A stretch of DNA of 64,000 nt from Lewinella sp. IMCC34191 (GCF_003390935.1 NZ_QNQZ01000001.1:620001-684000); one strand, 5' to 3'. Positions 10,943 to 19,107 are shown, counted from the first letter of the stretch. Notes: generated by a model not told the origin, from the letters alone. A program made the numbers and translations.

Positions 10943-12073
10943 TTGGTTTATGCCAATTGGACCAGCCGTCTCCCCAGACTACAGGAAATCTACGGGATGG
11001 ATAACGGGCAGACCGGCTTCGTACTGACGAGCCTCGCCATCGGATCCCTCATTGCCATGCCGCTGGCCGGATTTCTGATCGTCAAGAACGGTAGCCGTCG
11101 ACTGGCCATCGCATCCACTATTTTGTTTATCGTTGCCGTCCCCCTGATGGGCTTCATGCCGGGGTATACCGCTCTACTTTTTCTCATGCCGTTGGTGGGG
11201 ATTTCGACGGGTGTTATGGATGTGGCCATCAATGCCCAGGCGGTAGAAGTCGAAAAATTGTGGGGTACGCCGATCACTTCTTCCTTCCACGCCTTTTTTT
11301 CGGGGGGTATGTTCGTTGGAGCGGCAGTGGCGGCCGGATTTATCTGGGCAGGTCTCGATTTAGGCTTACACCTGGTGGCTATTTCGACGATCACCACGGG
11401 ACTATCTCTGTTTGCCCTCCGGAATTTCTTGCGCGACGAGCCTGAATCAAGTTCTCAGGATGCCGGTGGGGGCAATCGATTTGGAATGGCCATCATTCTG
11501 TTGGGGTTGGCTTCGCTGTGTACCATGATAGGTGAGGGAGCCATGGCCGACTGGACGCCGCTGTATATGACCCGCGTCACGGGCAGTGCCGAAGCGATCG
11601 CCCCCTTCGGACAGGCGGCCTTCAGCGGGGCTATGCTGGTAGGGCGCAGTTTTGGAGACAACATCCGCGGGAGAGTTGGCTCTCGCCTGGTCGTTGCCGG
11701 CGGAGCCTTACTCGCCCTCTTCGGTGTGATGGCCGCGATTCTGTACCCTACACCGGTGATTGCGATTGCTGGTTTTGGATTGGTGGGGTTGGGATTGTCG
11801 AATGTGATACCCGTGCTGTTTAGCCAGGCCAGCAAGTTGCCGGGTTTGCGATCCGGGGTGGGCATCAGTTCGGTCAGTACGATAGGCTACAGTGCCTTTC
11901 TGTGGGGGCCGCCGGTTATCGGGTTCGTATCGGATTACCAAAATGCACTGCTGCCCGGCGGAATAGGTCCCTTCGACGGAGTAGTGGGTTTACGGGTAGG
12001 CTTGGGGGTAGTCGCCGTGTTGATGTTTCTGCTGTTCGTTCTGTCCGTCGGTTACCTGAGGGTGAAAGATTAG
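10943..12073 (+). CDS. Major facilitator superfamily transporter (5' end uncertain)
   Basis: The protein is a 12-helix-type MFS carrier of the fucose-permease/FsrB-like branch. It shows repeated hydrophobic helices, a GLALSNVIPVLFSQA-like segment in the second half (helix 9-10 region) and GISSVSTIGYSAFLWGPPVIGF near helix 11. The nearest conventional start is TTG at 10943, but the reading frame is open back to a stop at 10835. The upstream codons encode RFAVALAFAINGLVYANW, which looks like the first transmembrane helix. The true start is therefore probably upstream at a non-ATG codon, for example CTG at 10895. Substrate is unknown. No partner gene is adjacent. Confidence 0.8.
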   Translation: MVYANWTSRLPRLQEIYGMDNGQTGFVLTSLAIGSLIAMPLAGFLIVKNGSRRLAIASTILFIVAVPLMGFMPGYTALLFLMPLVGISTGVMDVAINAQAVEVEKLWGTPITSSFHAFFSGGMFVGAAVAAGFIWAGLDLGLHLVAISTITTGLSLFALRNFLRDEPESSSQDAGGGNRFGMAIILLGLASLCTMIGEGAMADWTPLYMTRVTGSAEAIAPFGQAAFSGAMLVGRSFGDNIRGRVGSRLVVAGGALLALFGVMAAILYPTPVIAIAGFGLVGLGLSNVIPVLFSQASKLPGLRSGVGISSVSTIGYSAFLWGPPVIGFVSDYQNALLPGGIGPFDGVVGLRVGLGVVAVLMFLLFVLSVGYLRVKD

Positions 12074-12251
12074 CGCTTGGGCCAGGTCTGAGGGCAGCGA
12101 TCGGATCCAGGTCCAATTGCAGGTATTTTGTATTTGGACTTTTGGGGAAGGTTAAGGGCTATACATAGAGCGAATGCACGGTCCATCCCGGCGGGGGGAG
12201 TAAATTCTTACTAGCTTTATCCGGCGGGTACGGTATTCCTGGGCTTTTCCA

Positions 12252-12259
12252 TACATTTG
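12252..12259 (+). promoter_or_regulatory. -7 box for the STAS-rnz pair
   Basis: TACATTTG matches TAnnTTTG exactly, 28 bases before the STAS start codon. Confidence 0.5.
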
Positions 12260-12286
12260 TGGTTGCTAACGACGAAAAATTGACCA

Positions 12287-12670
12287 ATGAAATTCAGCAT
12301 AGACAAACAGGACCGCTACAGTGTCATCAAGCCGGAAGAAGATAATCTGAACTCCGCCGTAGCGCCTCAGTTAAAGTCCGAGTTTGTCATCCTCGCGAAC
12401 GAGGGTATCAGTAATCTTATCCTCGATCTGAGCGGCGTGAAGTACGTGGACTCTTCGGGTCTGAGCGCCATTCTAACCGCCCGCCGCCTGTGGAGTAACC
12501 TGGGCAGCTTCGTAGTTACGGGAATCGAGCACCCGGCCGTCAAACGCCTGGTCGAGATCAGTAAAGTCGATACGGTACTGACCATCCTGCCCACCATGAG
12601 TGAAGCCGTCGATTTCATCTTCATGGAAGAATTACAACGCGATATGCAAGCCGAGCCCGGCGAAGAATAA
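12287..12670 (+). CDS. STAS-domain protein (anti-sigma factor antagonist type)
   Basis: The 127-residue protein is a single STAS domain of the SpoIIAA/RsbV class, with the phosphorylatable-serine motif VDSSGLSAILTARRLW (Ser56/Ser57) and the LVEISKVDTVLTILPT strand-helix after it. In studied systems such proteins bind an anti-sigma kinase when unphosphorylated. No RsbW-like kinase or phosphatase lies next to it, so its partner must be elsewhere. A variable acidic tail ends the protein. The next gene, RNase Z, begins 11 bases after the stop, indicating co-transcription. Confidence 0.88.
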   Translation: MKFSIDKQDRYSVIKPEEDNLNSAVAPQLKSEFVILANEGISNLILDLSGVKYVDSSGLSAILTARRLWSNLGSFVVTGIEHPAVKRLVEISKVDTVLTILPTMSEAVDFIFMEELQRDMQAEPGEE

Positions 12671-12681
12671 CCGACGCTACG

Positions 12682-13611
12682 GTGCGCTTTGAAGTAACGG
12701 TCCTGGGGACCAACGGTGCCTTGCCCGGTCCCCGCCGCCACCCCTCCGGTCATTTTTTCCGCAGTGAAACCACGGATATCCTCATCGACTGCGGCGAGGG
12801 AACCCAAATGCGTCTGCAAGACGCCGGCCTGGGAATGGGGCGGTGCCAACTGATCCTCATTACGCACCTGCACGGCGACCACTACTTCGGCCTGCCCGGT
12901 CTGCTCACCAGTCTGGCCCTGAACGGGCGTACCGATGGTCTGCGCATCATCAGCCCGCCCGGACTACGCGCCCGGATTGCCCCGTTGCTGGAACTGGACC
13001 GCTACGGCCTGCCTTTTGATGTAACCTTCGAGGAACGGTCCGCCAATGGCTTGACAAAGCTGATTTCTGCGGACGACGTTGATATCTATGCCTTTCCGCT
13101 TCGCCATCGGATCACGACCAATGGGTATGTGATCCGGGAGCGTCAGCGGGAATCCAATATGGTCAAGGAGGCAATCGACCAATACGCCATCCCCTGGCAA
13201 CAAATCGCGGAGATTAAAAGAGGGGCGGACTTCATCACGGATGCGGGCGAACGCATCTCGAATGCCAGCCTTACCGTACCCGCACCACCGCCACGCTCGT
13301 ACGCGTATTGCTCGGATACGGAATATTTCCCTGAACTGGCCGAATGGGTCAGGGGAGTGAATCTGTTATACCACGAAGCGACCTTCCTGGATGAAATGGC
13401 CGCGGAGGCACGGGAGCGGGGGCATTCCACGGCAAGGGAAGCCGCACTAATAGCAAAAGAGGCAGGCGTAGGGAGACTGGTCCTGGGACATTTCAGTGCC
13501 CGATACACCGATACCAGCGATCACGAACGGGAAGCCCGCTCCGTATTCCCCCAATCGGCTGCCGCCCGCGATCTGTACCGGTACACCGTTCCCTATGCCG
13601 GACGGAATTAG
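12682..13611 (+). CDS. rnz: Ribonuclease Z
   Basis: This endonuclease removes the 3' trailer from tRNA precursors that lack an encoded CCA, which suits the tRNA-Arg and tRNA-Gly in this window, neither of which encodes CCA. The 309-residue protein has the beta-lactamase-fold zinc motif THLHGDHYFGLPGLL (residues 61-75), the PPRSYAYCSDTEYF segment, YHEATFLDE and the final LGHFSARYTD motif. Length is normal for the short form. GTG at 12682 is the start, 11 bases after the STAS gene. Confidence 0.95.
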   Translation: MRFEVTVLGTNGALPGPRRHPSGHFFRSETTDILIDCGEGTQMRLQDAGLGMGRCQLILITHLHGDHYFGLPGLLTSLALNGRTDGLRIISPPGLRARIAPLLELDRYGLPFDVTFEERSANGLTKLISADDVDIYAFPLRHRITTNGYVIRERQRESNMVKEAIDQYAIPWQQIAEIKRGADFITDAGERISNASLTVPAPPPRSYAYCSDTEYFPELAEWVRGVNLLYHEATFLDEMAAEARERGHSTAREAALIAKEAGVGRLVLGHFSARYTDTSDHEREARSVFPQSAAARDLYRYTVPYAGRN

Positions 13612-13666
13612 CCGCCGCGATCGAATTACCATGATTTGGCTAAATTGCCCCCAGAACAATCGAATC

Positions 13667-14401
13667 ATGCGTAATTACCTTCTTCTATTTATACTCGTTG
13701 CCGGATATTCGGTCCAGGCCCAGATCTCCGATCCGAAGGCCACGGAATTCTATGAGCCCGTGCCCCCCAAAGTAAAGCCAGGCGCTCAGCTTGGCGAGGC
13801 TCCGGAGGATGCCATCATCTTGCTCGGAAGTGGTGCCGATGCAAGCGAATGGGTAAGCTCGAGTTCCGGTGGGGACGCCGAATGGAATACCGAAGGCGAC
13901 GCGCTGGTGGTCAAGCCCGGTGCCGGTAACATATCTACCCGGCGCAAATTTGGCGATATGCAACTGCACGTGGAGTGGCGTAGCCCCAACGAGCCCGGCA
14001 AAGAAGGGCAGGGTAGGGGCAACAGCGGCATCTTTCTCCAGGACCGCTACGAAGTTCAGGTGCTGGAAAGCGAAGGCAGCGACACGTACACCAACGGCCA
14101 GGCCGGCTCCATCTACAAGCAAACGCCCCCTCTCGTCAATGCGCTTAAGCCGATGGGGGACTGGCAGTCCTACGATATTATCTACACGGCTCCCCGCTTC
14201 AACGCCGACGGTATCCTGATTCGTCCGGCCTACGTCACCCTACTCATGAATGGCGTGGTGGTACAGAATAACTTCGAAATAAAGGGCCCAACGGAATACA
14301 TCGGATTACCGCACTACGTAGCCCACGGCGATGACGTCATTACCCTGCAGGACCACAGCAACGAGGTCGCCTACCGGAACATCTGGGTACGGGAACTCTA
14401 G
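13667..14401 (+). CDS. Secreted DUF1080 (3-keto-disaccharide hydrolase-like) protein
   Basis: The 244-residue protein has a signal peptide (MRNYLLLFILVAGYSVQAQ). A concanavalin-like jelly-roll domain of the DUF1080 family follows, with WNTEGDALVVKPGAGNIST, FGDMQLHVEWRSP, GNSGIFLQDRYEVQVLES and a terminal LQDHSNEVAYRNIWVREL. Pfam relatives hydrolyse 3-keto sugars or bind glycans, and the domain is common in Bacteroidota and Planctomycetota. The open frame extends back into rnz, but ATG 13667 gives the signal peptide. It is probably read with glycerate kinase, which begins 11 bases after its stop. Confidence 0.88.
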   Translation: MRNYLLLFILVAGYSVQAQISDPKATEFYEPVPPKVKPGAQLGEAPEDAIILLGSGADASEWVSSSSGGDAEWNTEGDALVVKPGAGNISTRRKFGDMQLHVEWRSPNEPGKEGQGRGNSGIFLQDRYEVQVLESEGSDTYTNGQAGSIYKQTPPLVNALKPMGDWQSYDIIYTAPRFNADGILIRPAYVTLLMNGVVVQNNFEIKGPTEYIGLPHYVAHGDDVITLQDHSNEVAYRNIWVREL

Positions 14402-14412
14402 GAGGAACCGGC

Positions 14413-15525
14413 TTGCGCGTCCTGATTTGTCCCGACAAGTTCAAGGGAAGCCTCACCGCCCGCCAGGCTGCCCGAGCTATTGAACGGGGGGTACATCGCG
14501 CCTTGCCCAGGGCGGATGTGGAACTTCTGCCCCTCGCCGACGGCGGGGAGGGCAGCATGGAATTACTCGGTAAGGCCTACGGCTTACGCAAACGGAAACT
14601 TACGGTTGCCGGTCCCCTGCGCAGGCCGGTAGAAGCGGCATACTATCTTGGAGCAGGTAGAGCCGTCATTGAAACGGCATCGGCCTGTGGCATGCAACAT
14701 GTACCTGCGCCGAGGCGTAACCCGGAAAACACCACTACCGTCGGCGTAGGTACCCTGCTCGACGACGCGCTCGCCCGCGGCGCCACGGAGATTACCTTGC
14801 TGCTCGGGGGGAGTGCGACCAATGATGCCGGAGCGGGCATGGCCGCCGCCCTGGGCTTCCGATTCTTTACCGCTGAAGGCTACGAGATCGTACCTATGGC
14901 CGGAACACTTGGACGAATCGCGCGGATCGACGTGCGGGATCGTCATCCGGGATTGGCTGGCGCTACGATCACCGCGCTTTGCGATGTCGACAATCCGCTG
15001 TTAGGTACCGAAGGAGCAACCTATACCTACGCTCCACAGAAGGGGGCGGCTGTCCCACGCCTGCCTGAGCTGGAAGCGAGTATGCGGACCTTTAGTGAAA
15101 TTATGGCGCGAGATCTCGGCCGTTCCGTTACCGATGTTCCGGGGGGCGGCGCCGCCGGGGGCTTGGGTGCGGGAGCCGTGGCGTTTTTAGGCGCCGATTT
15201 ACGAATGGGCGCCGCTACCATCCTGGAAGCGTTGGACTTTCAAAAGGCCGCTCGGCGGGCCGATCTGGTATTTACCGGTGAAGGTTCGCTGGATCGGCAA
15301 ACGGCCCGGGGGAAAGTGGTTTCGGAGGTTATTGCATCCGGTCGGCCGACGGTAGTCGTGTGCGGCCACGCCGCGGTTTCGGCTAAGGACATCGGTGCAA
15401 AGGCCGTGATCTCGCTGGATATATACCCAGAGTTGCCGCTCACCGAAAAATTTACCCGGGCGGCGGAGTTGATCGAGGAGCAAGTATTTCGCTACTGCCG
15501 GGACCACGGGCCGGCATTCAAGTAG
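14413..15525 (+). CDS. Glycerate kinase (type 1)
   Basis: This enzyme phosphorylates glycerate to a phosphoglycerate, linking glyoxylate or sugar-acid breakdown to glycolysis. The 370-residue protein has the GK1 family features: DKFKGSLTARQAARAIERG at the start, PLADGGEGSMELL, LLLGGSATNDAGAGMAAALGF, and DVPGGGAAGGLGAGAVAFLGA with DLVFTGEGSLDRQTARGKV near the C terminus. Length is normal. The start is TTG at 14413 and no ATG is near. It follows a DUF1080 sugar protein by 11 bases, which fits a carbohydrate role. Confidence 0.93.
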   Translation: MRVLICPDKFKGSLTARQAARAIERGVHRALPRADVELLPLADGGEGSMELLGKAYGLRKRKLTVAGPLRRPVEAAYYLGAGRAVIETASACGMQHVPAPRRNPENTTTVGVGTLLDDALARGATEITLLLGGSATNDAGAGMAAALGFRFFTAEGYEIVPMAGTLGRIARIDVRDRHPGLAGATITALCDVDNPLLGTEGATYTYAPQKGAAVPRLPELEASMRTFSEIMARDLGRSVTDVPGGGAAGGLGAGAVAFLGADLRMGAATILEALDFQKAARRADLVFTGEGSLDRQTARGKVVSEVIASGRPTVVVCGHAAVSAKDIGAKAVISLDIYPELPLTEKFTRAAELIEEQVFRYCRDHGPAFK

Positions 15526-15649
15526 CAGGAAGATTAGGGCGTCGGAGCGCAGGTAATGAAACGTCCACCGGAGGGCAGGCAGCTGACGGACCTTTATCCC
15601 GGTGAACCGTCTGCCGCCACGCACTTGTTAGGTGGTAAATACATCTTCT

Positions 15650-16195
15650 ATGCGATTCCTCCTTTCTCTCGGCTTGCTCGTACTGCTCGCCTGTAATTCG
15701 ACGTCCCAAACCACGGTCAGCAGTTCCGATACGGCCTCCAGCGTGGAACCTAATATGCCCGCTTATCGCTACGATCCGCCAACCGACGGTACCGTCGAGG
15801 AACTCGATACCACTACCGATTACTGGCGGGAGATCCTGACCAATCAGGAATTCAACGTTCTGCGCCAGGACGGAACGGAGCCCAGTTTCAGCAGCCCGCT
15901 TAACGATAATAAAAAAGCCGGCGTTTATGCCTGCCGTGCATGTGGCCTGCCGCTTTTCAGCAGCAGCACGAAGTTTGAATCCGGGACCGGCTGGCCCAGT
16001 TTTTACGAGCCCATCGATGCCAAGTACGTAGAAGAAGAGGTCGACCGTCGCTACGGCATGGAACGCACGGAAGTTAGCTGCGCCCGCTGTGGCGGACACC
16101 AGGGGCACGTTTTCCCCGACGGCCCCCAGCCTACCGGCCTGCGGTACTGCATCAACGGGGTAGCGCTGAACTTCGTTCCCGAGGCTGATCTGTAA
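15650..16195 (+). CDS. msrB: Lipoprotein peptide-methionine (R)-S-oxide reductase
   Basis: The protein repairs methionine-R-sulfoxide in oxidised proteins. ATG 15650 gives a lipoprotein signal (LLSLGLLVLLAC, lipid-modified Cys at about 15), so this copy works in the cell envelope. The MsrB domain has two zinc CxxC pairs, CRACGLPLF and CARCGGHQGHVF, the substrate segment SGTGWPSFYEP and the catalytic cysteine in RYCINGVALNF. An electron donor would be required in the periplasm; none is adjacent. A longer GTG start at 15632 is possible but less likely. Confidence 0.94.
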   Translation: MRFLLSLGLLVLLACNSTSQTTVSSSDTASSVEPNMPAYRYDPPTDGTVEELDTTTDYWREILTNQEFNVLRQDGTEPSFSSPLNDNKKAGVYACRACGLPLFSSSTKFESGTGWPSFYEPIDAKYVEEEVDRRYGMERTEVSCARCGGHQGHVFPDGPQPTGLRYCINGVALNFVPEADL

Positions 16196-16199
16196 GTCG

Positions 16200-16207
16200 T
16201 ATATTTG
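16200..16207 (+). promoter_or_regulatory. -7 box for tRNA-Arg
   Basis: TATATTTG, a perfect TAnnTTTG match, ends 28 bases before the mature 5' end of the tRNA and lies just after the msrB stop. Confidence 0.45.
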
Positions 16208-16235
16208 CCGCCCGCCCGCCGTTCTGGCCAGGCAT

Positions 16236-16307
16236 AGCCCCATAGTTCAAGGGATAGAACGTTGGTTTCCTAAACCGAAAATGCAAGTTCGAGTCTTGCT
16301 GGGGCTA
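16236..16307 (+). tRNA. tRNA-Arg (anticodon CCT)
   Basis: The cloverleaf folds cleanly. The acceptor stem AGCCCCA pairs with TGGGGCT; the D stem is GTTC/GAAC; the anticodon stem is TTGGT/ACCGA with loop TTCCTAA giving anticodon CCT (codon AGG); the T arm is GCAAG, loop TTCGAGT, CTTGC. The discriminator base is A. The CCA end is not encoded. Confidence 0.95.
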
Positions 16308-16351
16308 CTTTTGTGTTAAGACCCCGATGGGGGTGAACACTAGGGTAGGGA

Positions 16352-16430
16352 GTTAGCTTTTAGATTTATATTGTGCCTTGCCCGATAATTAACATTGTTA
16401 TTATCATCAGGCATCCTAAACAAAGCTAAC
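16352..16430 (+). promoter_or_regulatory. Structured leader/promoter of the first T9SS paralogue
   Basis: A perfect 9-base inverted repeat, GTTAGCTTT (16352-16360) and AAAGCTAAC (16422-16430), encloses TTATATTGTG (16366-16375). Inside is an inner hairpin, GATAATTAAC (16384-16393) against GTTATTATC (16397-16405) with one bulge. The right arm ends nine bases before the ATG. The second and third paralogues have the same plan with different arm sequences. Confidence 0.45.
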
Positions 16431-16439
16431 TAACTACCT

Positions 16440-17471
16440 ATGAAAAGACTTTTACTCCTCGGCTGCACGCTGGCCATGCTTTTTGCCATACCCTCCGTTG
16501 CGCTCGCTCAAGATTCGACGACTCCCTGTGATGTCGCCAGTCGTCAAAACGCCCTGGCTTACTTCCGCAGCAATCGTAACAACACGGTTGTTATTGAAGT
16601 GGGTGAAACCTACAACATCTGCCTTAACAAGCTTAACCCCAACTCGCTTCGCTTTGCGACAATTAATAATGTCGAAGAGGCCGGACAGGGTGCCGTCGGT
16701 CGTTTTCAGTACTACGATACGCGCGTTCTGGAAGACGAGTTCGATATAGAAGAAGACAATGGTACCGGGGCACGCTCGGTTATACTCGAACAGGGTTTGA
16801 ACGGTATCAGCATCACCGCGACCGCCCAGGGTACCTTCGAGCTCAGCACCGGCGGTTTCCGCAATCCCTTTACTCCCAGGCAAAAGGAGCTGCCGAACGT
16901 CTCCGTGCAGTTTGCCGTTGTCGCAGCCAATTTGCCGGTCAACTGGACCAAGGATCTGGCCTACGAGCCATTTGGTGAAAACGTTAAACTGACTTGGTCC
17001 GTTTCCGAGCAAGTTGATGTTTCCGGGTACGAACTGGAGCGTATGCTAGAAGGCGGGATCTTCGAAAAAGTCGCCGACGTAGCCTACCGGGAAAACGGAA
17101 GCCTGGAAGTAGACTACTCTTCCGTAGTGTCCTGGCCCGCCAGCAGTGCTTACTACCGCGTCAAGCAGTTGGACTATGCCGGTACCTATGATTACAGCAA
17201 CGTCGTTTTCGTGAAAGGCAACGACAACGCCGTACAGCAATTCTCGATGTTCCCCAATCCTGCATCAAATACCGTACGCATGTCAGTACCGAAAGACATC
17301 CGTAGCGTGGACCTCATCTCCGCTTCCGGTCGACTGGTACGTTCCTACACCGCTGCCGAGGTTAGCCGGGAAGGCATGGACGTCAGCCAGGTTTCGGCCG
17401 GGGTCTACCTTGTTCGCTCTGTTTCGGCGGAAGGACCTACGAAGACCCAGCGTTTGGTGGTAAATCACTAG
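16440..17471 (+). CDS. Secreted protein with T9SS type A sorting domain (paralogue 1 of 3)
   Basis: The 343-residue protein has a signal peptide (to about ALAQ at residue 24). A variable N-terminal module of about 145 residues starts with a Cys in TTPCDVASR. A fibronectin-like domain follows, roughly residues 170-255 (NWTKDLAYEPFGENVKLTWSV...QVDVSGYELER). The protein ends in a classic type IX secretion sorting tail with FSMFPNPASNTVRMSV and GVYLVR. It should cross the outer membrane and be attached to or released from the surface. The N-terminal module is distantly similar to that of the next gene and matches no domain I recognise. A strong terminator follows. Confidence 0.85.
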   Translation: MKRLLLLGCTLAMLFAIPSVALAQDSTTPCDVASRQNALAYFRSNRNNTVVIEVGETYNICLNKLNPNSLRFATINNVEEAGQGAVGRFQYYDTRVLEDEFDIEEDNGTGARSVILEQGLNGISITATAQGTFELSTGGFRNPFTPRQKELPNVSVQFAVVAANLPVNWTKDLAYEPFGENVKLTWSVSEQVDVSGYELERMLEGGIFEKVADVAYRENGSLEVDYSSVVSWPASSAYYRVKQLDYAGTYDYSNVVFVKGNDNAVQQFSMFPNPASNTVRMSVPKDIRSVDLISASGRLVRSYTAAEVSREGMDVSQVSAGVYLVRSVSAEGPTKTQRLVVNH

Positions 17472-17498
17472 TACCCAAGATCTTTTCACATTTCCGGA

Positions 17499-17531
17499 GA
17501 GCCCACTTGCCATTGGTACGTGGGCTCTTTG
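17499..17531 (+). terminator. Terminator after T9SS paralogue 1
   Basis: The 8-bp stem GAGCCCAC (17499-17506) / GTGGGCTC (17520-17527) is followed by a short T run, 28 bases after the stop codon. Confidence 0.75.
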
Positions 17532-17656
17532 CATTTGGTAGGGATCGTTGACGAATATTGAAGCATTGGCGCGGCACCACTGAATGCTCCCTAGTTCTGA
17601 TGAATTTGCACATTCGAAGCGCATTCCGCTGCCAGAACGGCCAAAAGTCGAATACG

Positions 17657-17725
17657 GTCAAGGTTATATTGTGGCGACACAAATTGGCAAATCCAAACTT
17701 TGCTTTGCATGCCATCAACCAAGAC
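17657..17725 (+). promoter_or_regulatory. Structured leader/promoter of the second T9SS paralogue
   Basis: The imperfect inverted repeat GTCAAGGTT (17657-17665) / AACCAAGAC (17717-17725) pairs at seven of nine positions. It overlaps the start of TTATATTGTG (17664-17673), identical over ten bases to the motif upstream of paralogue 1. A short inner stem, GCAAA (17687-17691) / TTTGC (17699-17703), lies within. Confidence 0.35.
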
Positions 17726-17728
17726 ACT

Positions 17729-18766
17729 ATGATTAGACAAACTACACTAGTATTTCTCTGTATTTACTTCATGCTATCCGTTTCTGCCGTAAGCGCTCAG
17801 AGTGTGCCTGGTAATCCTTGTGATAACACAAATGCATCCAAGATCAACGATTACTTTAACGATAATAGATTCGATACCATCCGTCTGAATATTGGAGAAC
17901 CCTACGGCAGATGCCTGACCAAGAACAATACGACTAACAGACGAACCTTATCATTTATTCGTGTGGAGGAGCAAGGTGAAGGTGCCATAGGAAGTCAATA
18001 TATTTACCAACCAGGTCTGGGTACGCGTGTTATAAATATTCAGGAAGCTGGAGGACCCGCGCCTACTGCTTACATTGTCCCGGCTAATGTGGACGTCGGT
18101 TACGCTTTCGTATTTAATGAGCCGGGAATTTTCACCTGGAGAAGTGATTTACAGAAATACGATGGGGACGGTAATCCCGACGGGTTCCAACGTCGAGGAG
18201 TTACATTTAAAATCAGCAGTACCGCCGCACCGGTAAGCTGGACGAAAGACTTAACTTACCGACCTCTCGGGGAGTCTATTGAGCTAAACTGGTCAGTAGT
18301 TGACCAGATTGATGTATCCGGGTACGAATTGGAGCGCTCAGTCGAAAATAAACCATTTACCAAGATTGCTGAAATTTCTTATCAGGAAAACGGCAGTCTT
18401 GAAGTAGACTATTCAATTGCTACCCCTTGGATAGACCAAGGTGCCTACTACCGCATCAAGCAACTTGACTACGCCGGTACCTTCGACTACAGCAACGTGG
18501 TCTTCGTTCCGGGCAATGACGGAGCCCGGCAGCAGTTCAAAATGTTCCCCAACCCCGCCACCGACTTCGTCCGGGTATCCTTGCCGGAAGACATTCGTTC
18601 GGTCGACCTGATCTCGGCCTCCGGCCAGGTCGTTCGCTCCTATTCCGCCGCCGAAGCGAGTCGCGAAGGACTGGACGTCAGCCAGGTCTCCGCCGGTATG
18701 TACTTTGTACGCCCGGTCGGCGACTCCGGCGCTGCAAAACCGCAGCGCTTGGTCGTGAATCACTAA
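17729..18766 (+). CDS. Secreted protein with T9SS type A sorting domain (paralogue 2 of 3)
   Basis: The 345-residue protein starts at ATG 17729, which opens a signal peptide ending near AVSAQ; the frame is open further upstream but that part lacks signal character. The N-terminal module (CDNTNASKINDYFNDNRFDT onward) is distantly similar to that of paralogue 1. The fibronectin-like domain and T9SS tail (FKMFPNPATDFVRVSLP, MYFVRPV) are closely similar in all three. Base use is striking: the first two thirds, to about 18440, are much richer in A and T than the last third, suggesting a mosaic gene. Function is unknown beyond surface export. Confidence 0.85.
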   Translation: MIRQTTLVFLCIYFMLSVSAVSAQSVPGNPCDNTNASKINDYFNDNRFDTIRLNIGEPYGRCLTKNNTTNRRTLSFIRVEEQGEGAIGSQYIYQPGLGTRVINIQEAGGPAPTAYIVPANVDVGYAFVFNEPGIFTWRSDLQKYDGDGNPDGFQRRGVTFKISSTAAPVSWTKDLTYRPLGESIELNWSVVDQIDVSGYELERSVENKPFTKIAEISYQENGSLEVDYSIATPWIDQGAYYRIKQLDYAGTFDYSNVVFVPGNDGARQQFKMFPNPATDFVRVSLPEDIRSVDLISASGQVVRSYSAAEASREGLDVSQVSAGMYFVRPVGDSGAAKPQRLVVNH

Positions 18767-18806
18767 ATTCCCGGTAGCGAATAATCTCCGCGGAGAATAG
18801 CCTTTC

Positions 18807-18846
18807 GACAGCCCATGCAACTTGCTTGCATGGGCTGTCGCTTTTA
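18807..18846 (+). terminator. Strong terminator after T9SS paralogue 2
   Basis: The perfect 14-bp stem GACAGCCCATGCAA (18807-18820) / TTGCATGGGCTGTC (18826-18839), with a five-base loop, is followed by GCTTTTATA. Confidence 0.88.
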
Positions 18847-19027
18847 TATAGTCGAGATCTACACATGCACTCGAACGCGCTACATCGGCTACATTTTCGC
18901 GGCTTGACTTTAGGTTGCAGAAGACAGCTCAATTATTAGCAACCCAATTTCTCCTTCTGGTGTACGTAGTTTTGGGACTAGCATAAAGAAGGGCCACAAT
19001 TATAAAACTTTAGAAATGTAGGAGTCA

Positions 19028-19097
19028 AGCAAGCAATAATATTGCGCCATCACAGCAGATCTCGTGGTATAGAGATCAGTGAATTTTATGGCTTGCT
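19028..19097 (+). promoter_or_regulatory. Structured leader/promoter of the third T9SS paralogue
   Basis: The 7-base inverted repeat AGCAAGC (19028-19034) / GCTTGCT (19091-19097) encloses TAATATTGCG (19037-19046), akin to the TTATATTGTG of the other two. The inner hairpin is GATCTC (19058-19063) / GAGATC (19072-19077). The right arm ends ten bases before the ATG, as in paralogue 1. Confidence 0.45.
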
Positions 19098-19107
19098 AAC
19101 TACTACT

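Larger units (their letters stand above)
18767..19107. other. Gene-free stretch between T9SS paralogues 2 and 3
   Basis: This 341-base gap holds the terminator of paralogue 2 (18807-18846) and the leader of paralogue 3 (19028-19097). The middle, about 18850-19020, is AT-rich and shows no coding frame or RNA that I can support. Confidence 0.6.

Noticed and set aside
13496-13666. N-terminal extension of the DUF1080 gene into rnz
   Set aside because: The extension overlaps rnz and lacks signal character, while ATG 13667 gives a good signal peptide.
16318-16336. ACCCC/GGGGT hairpin after tRNA-Arg as terminator
   Set aside because: The stem is only five base pairs with no T run, so it is too weak to call.
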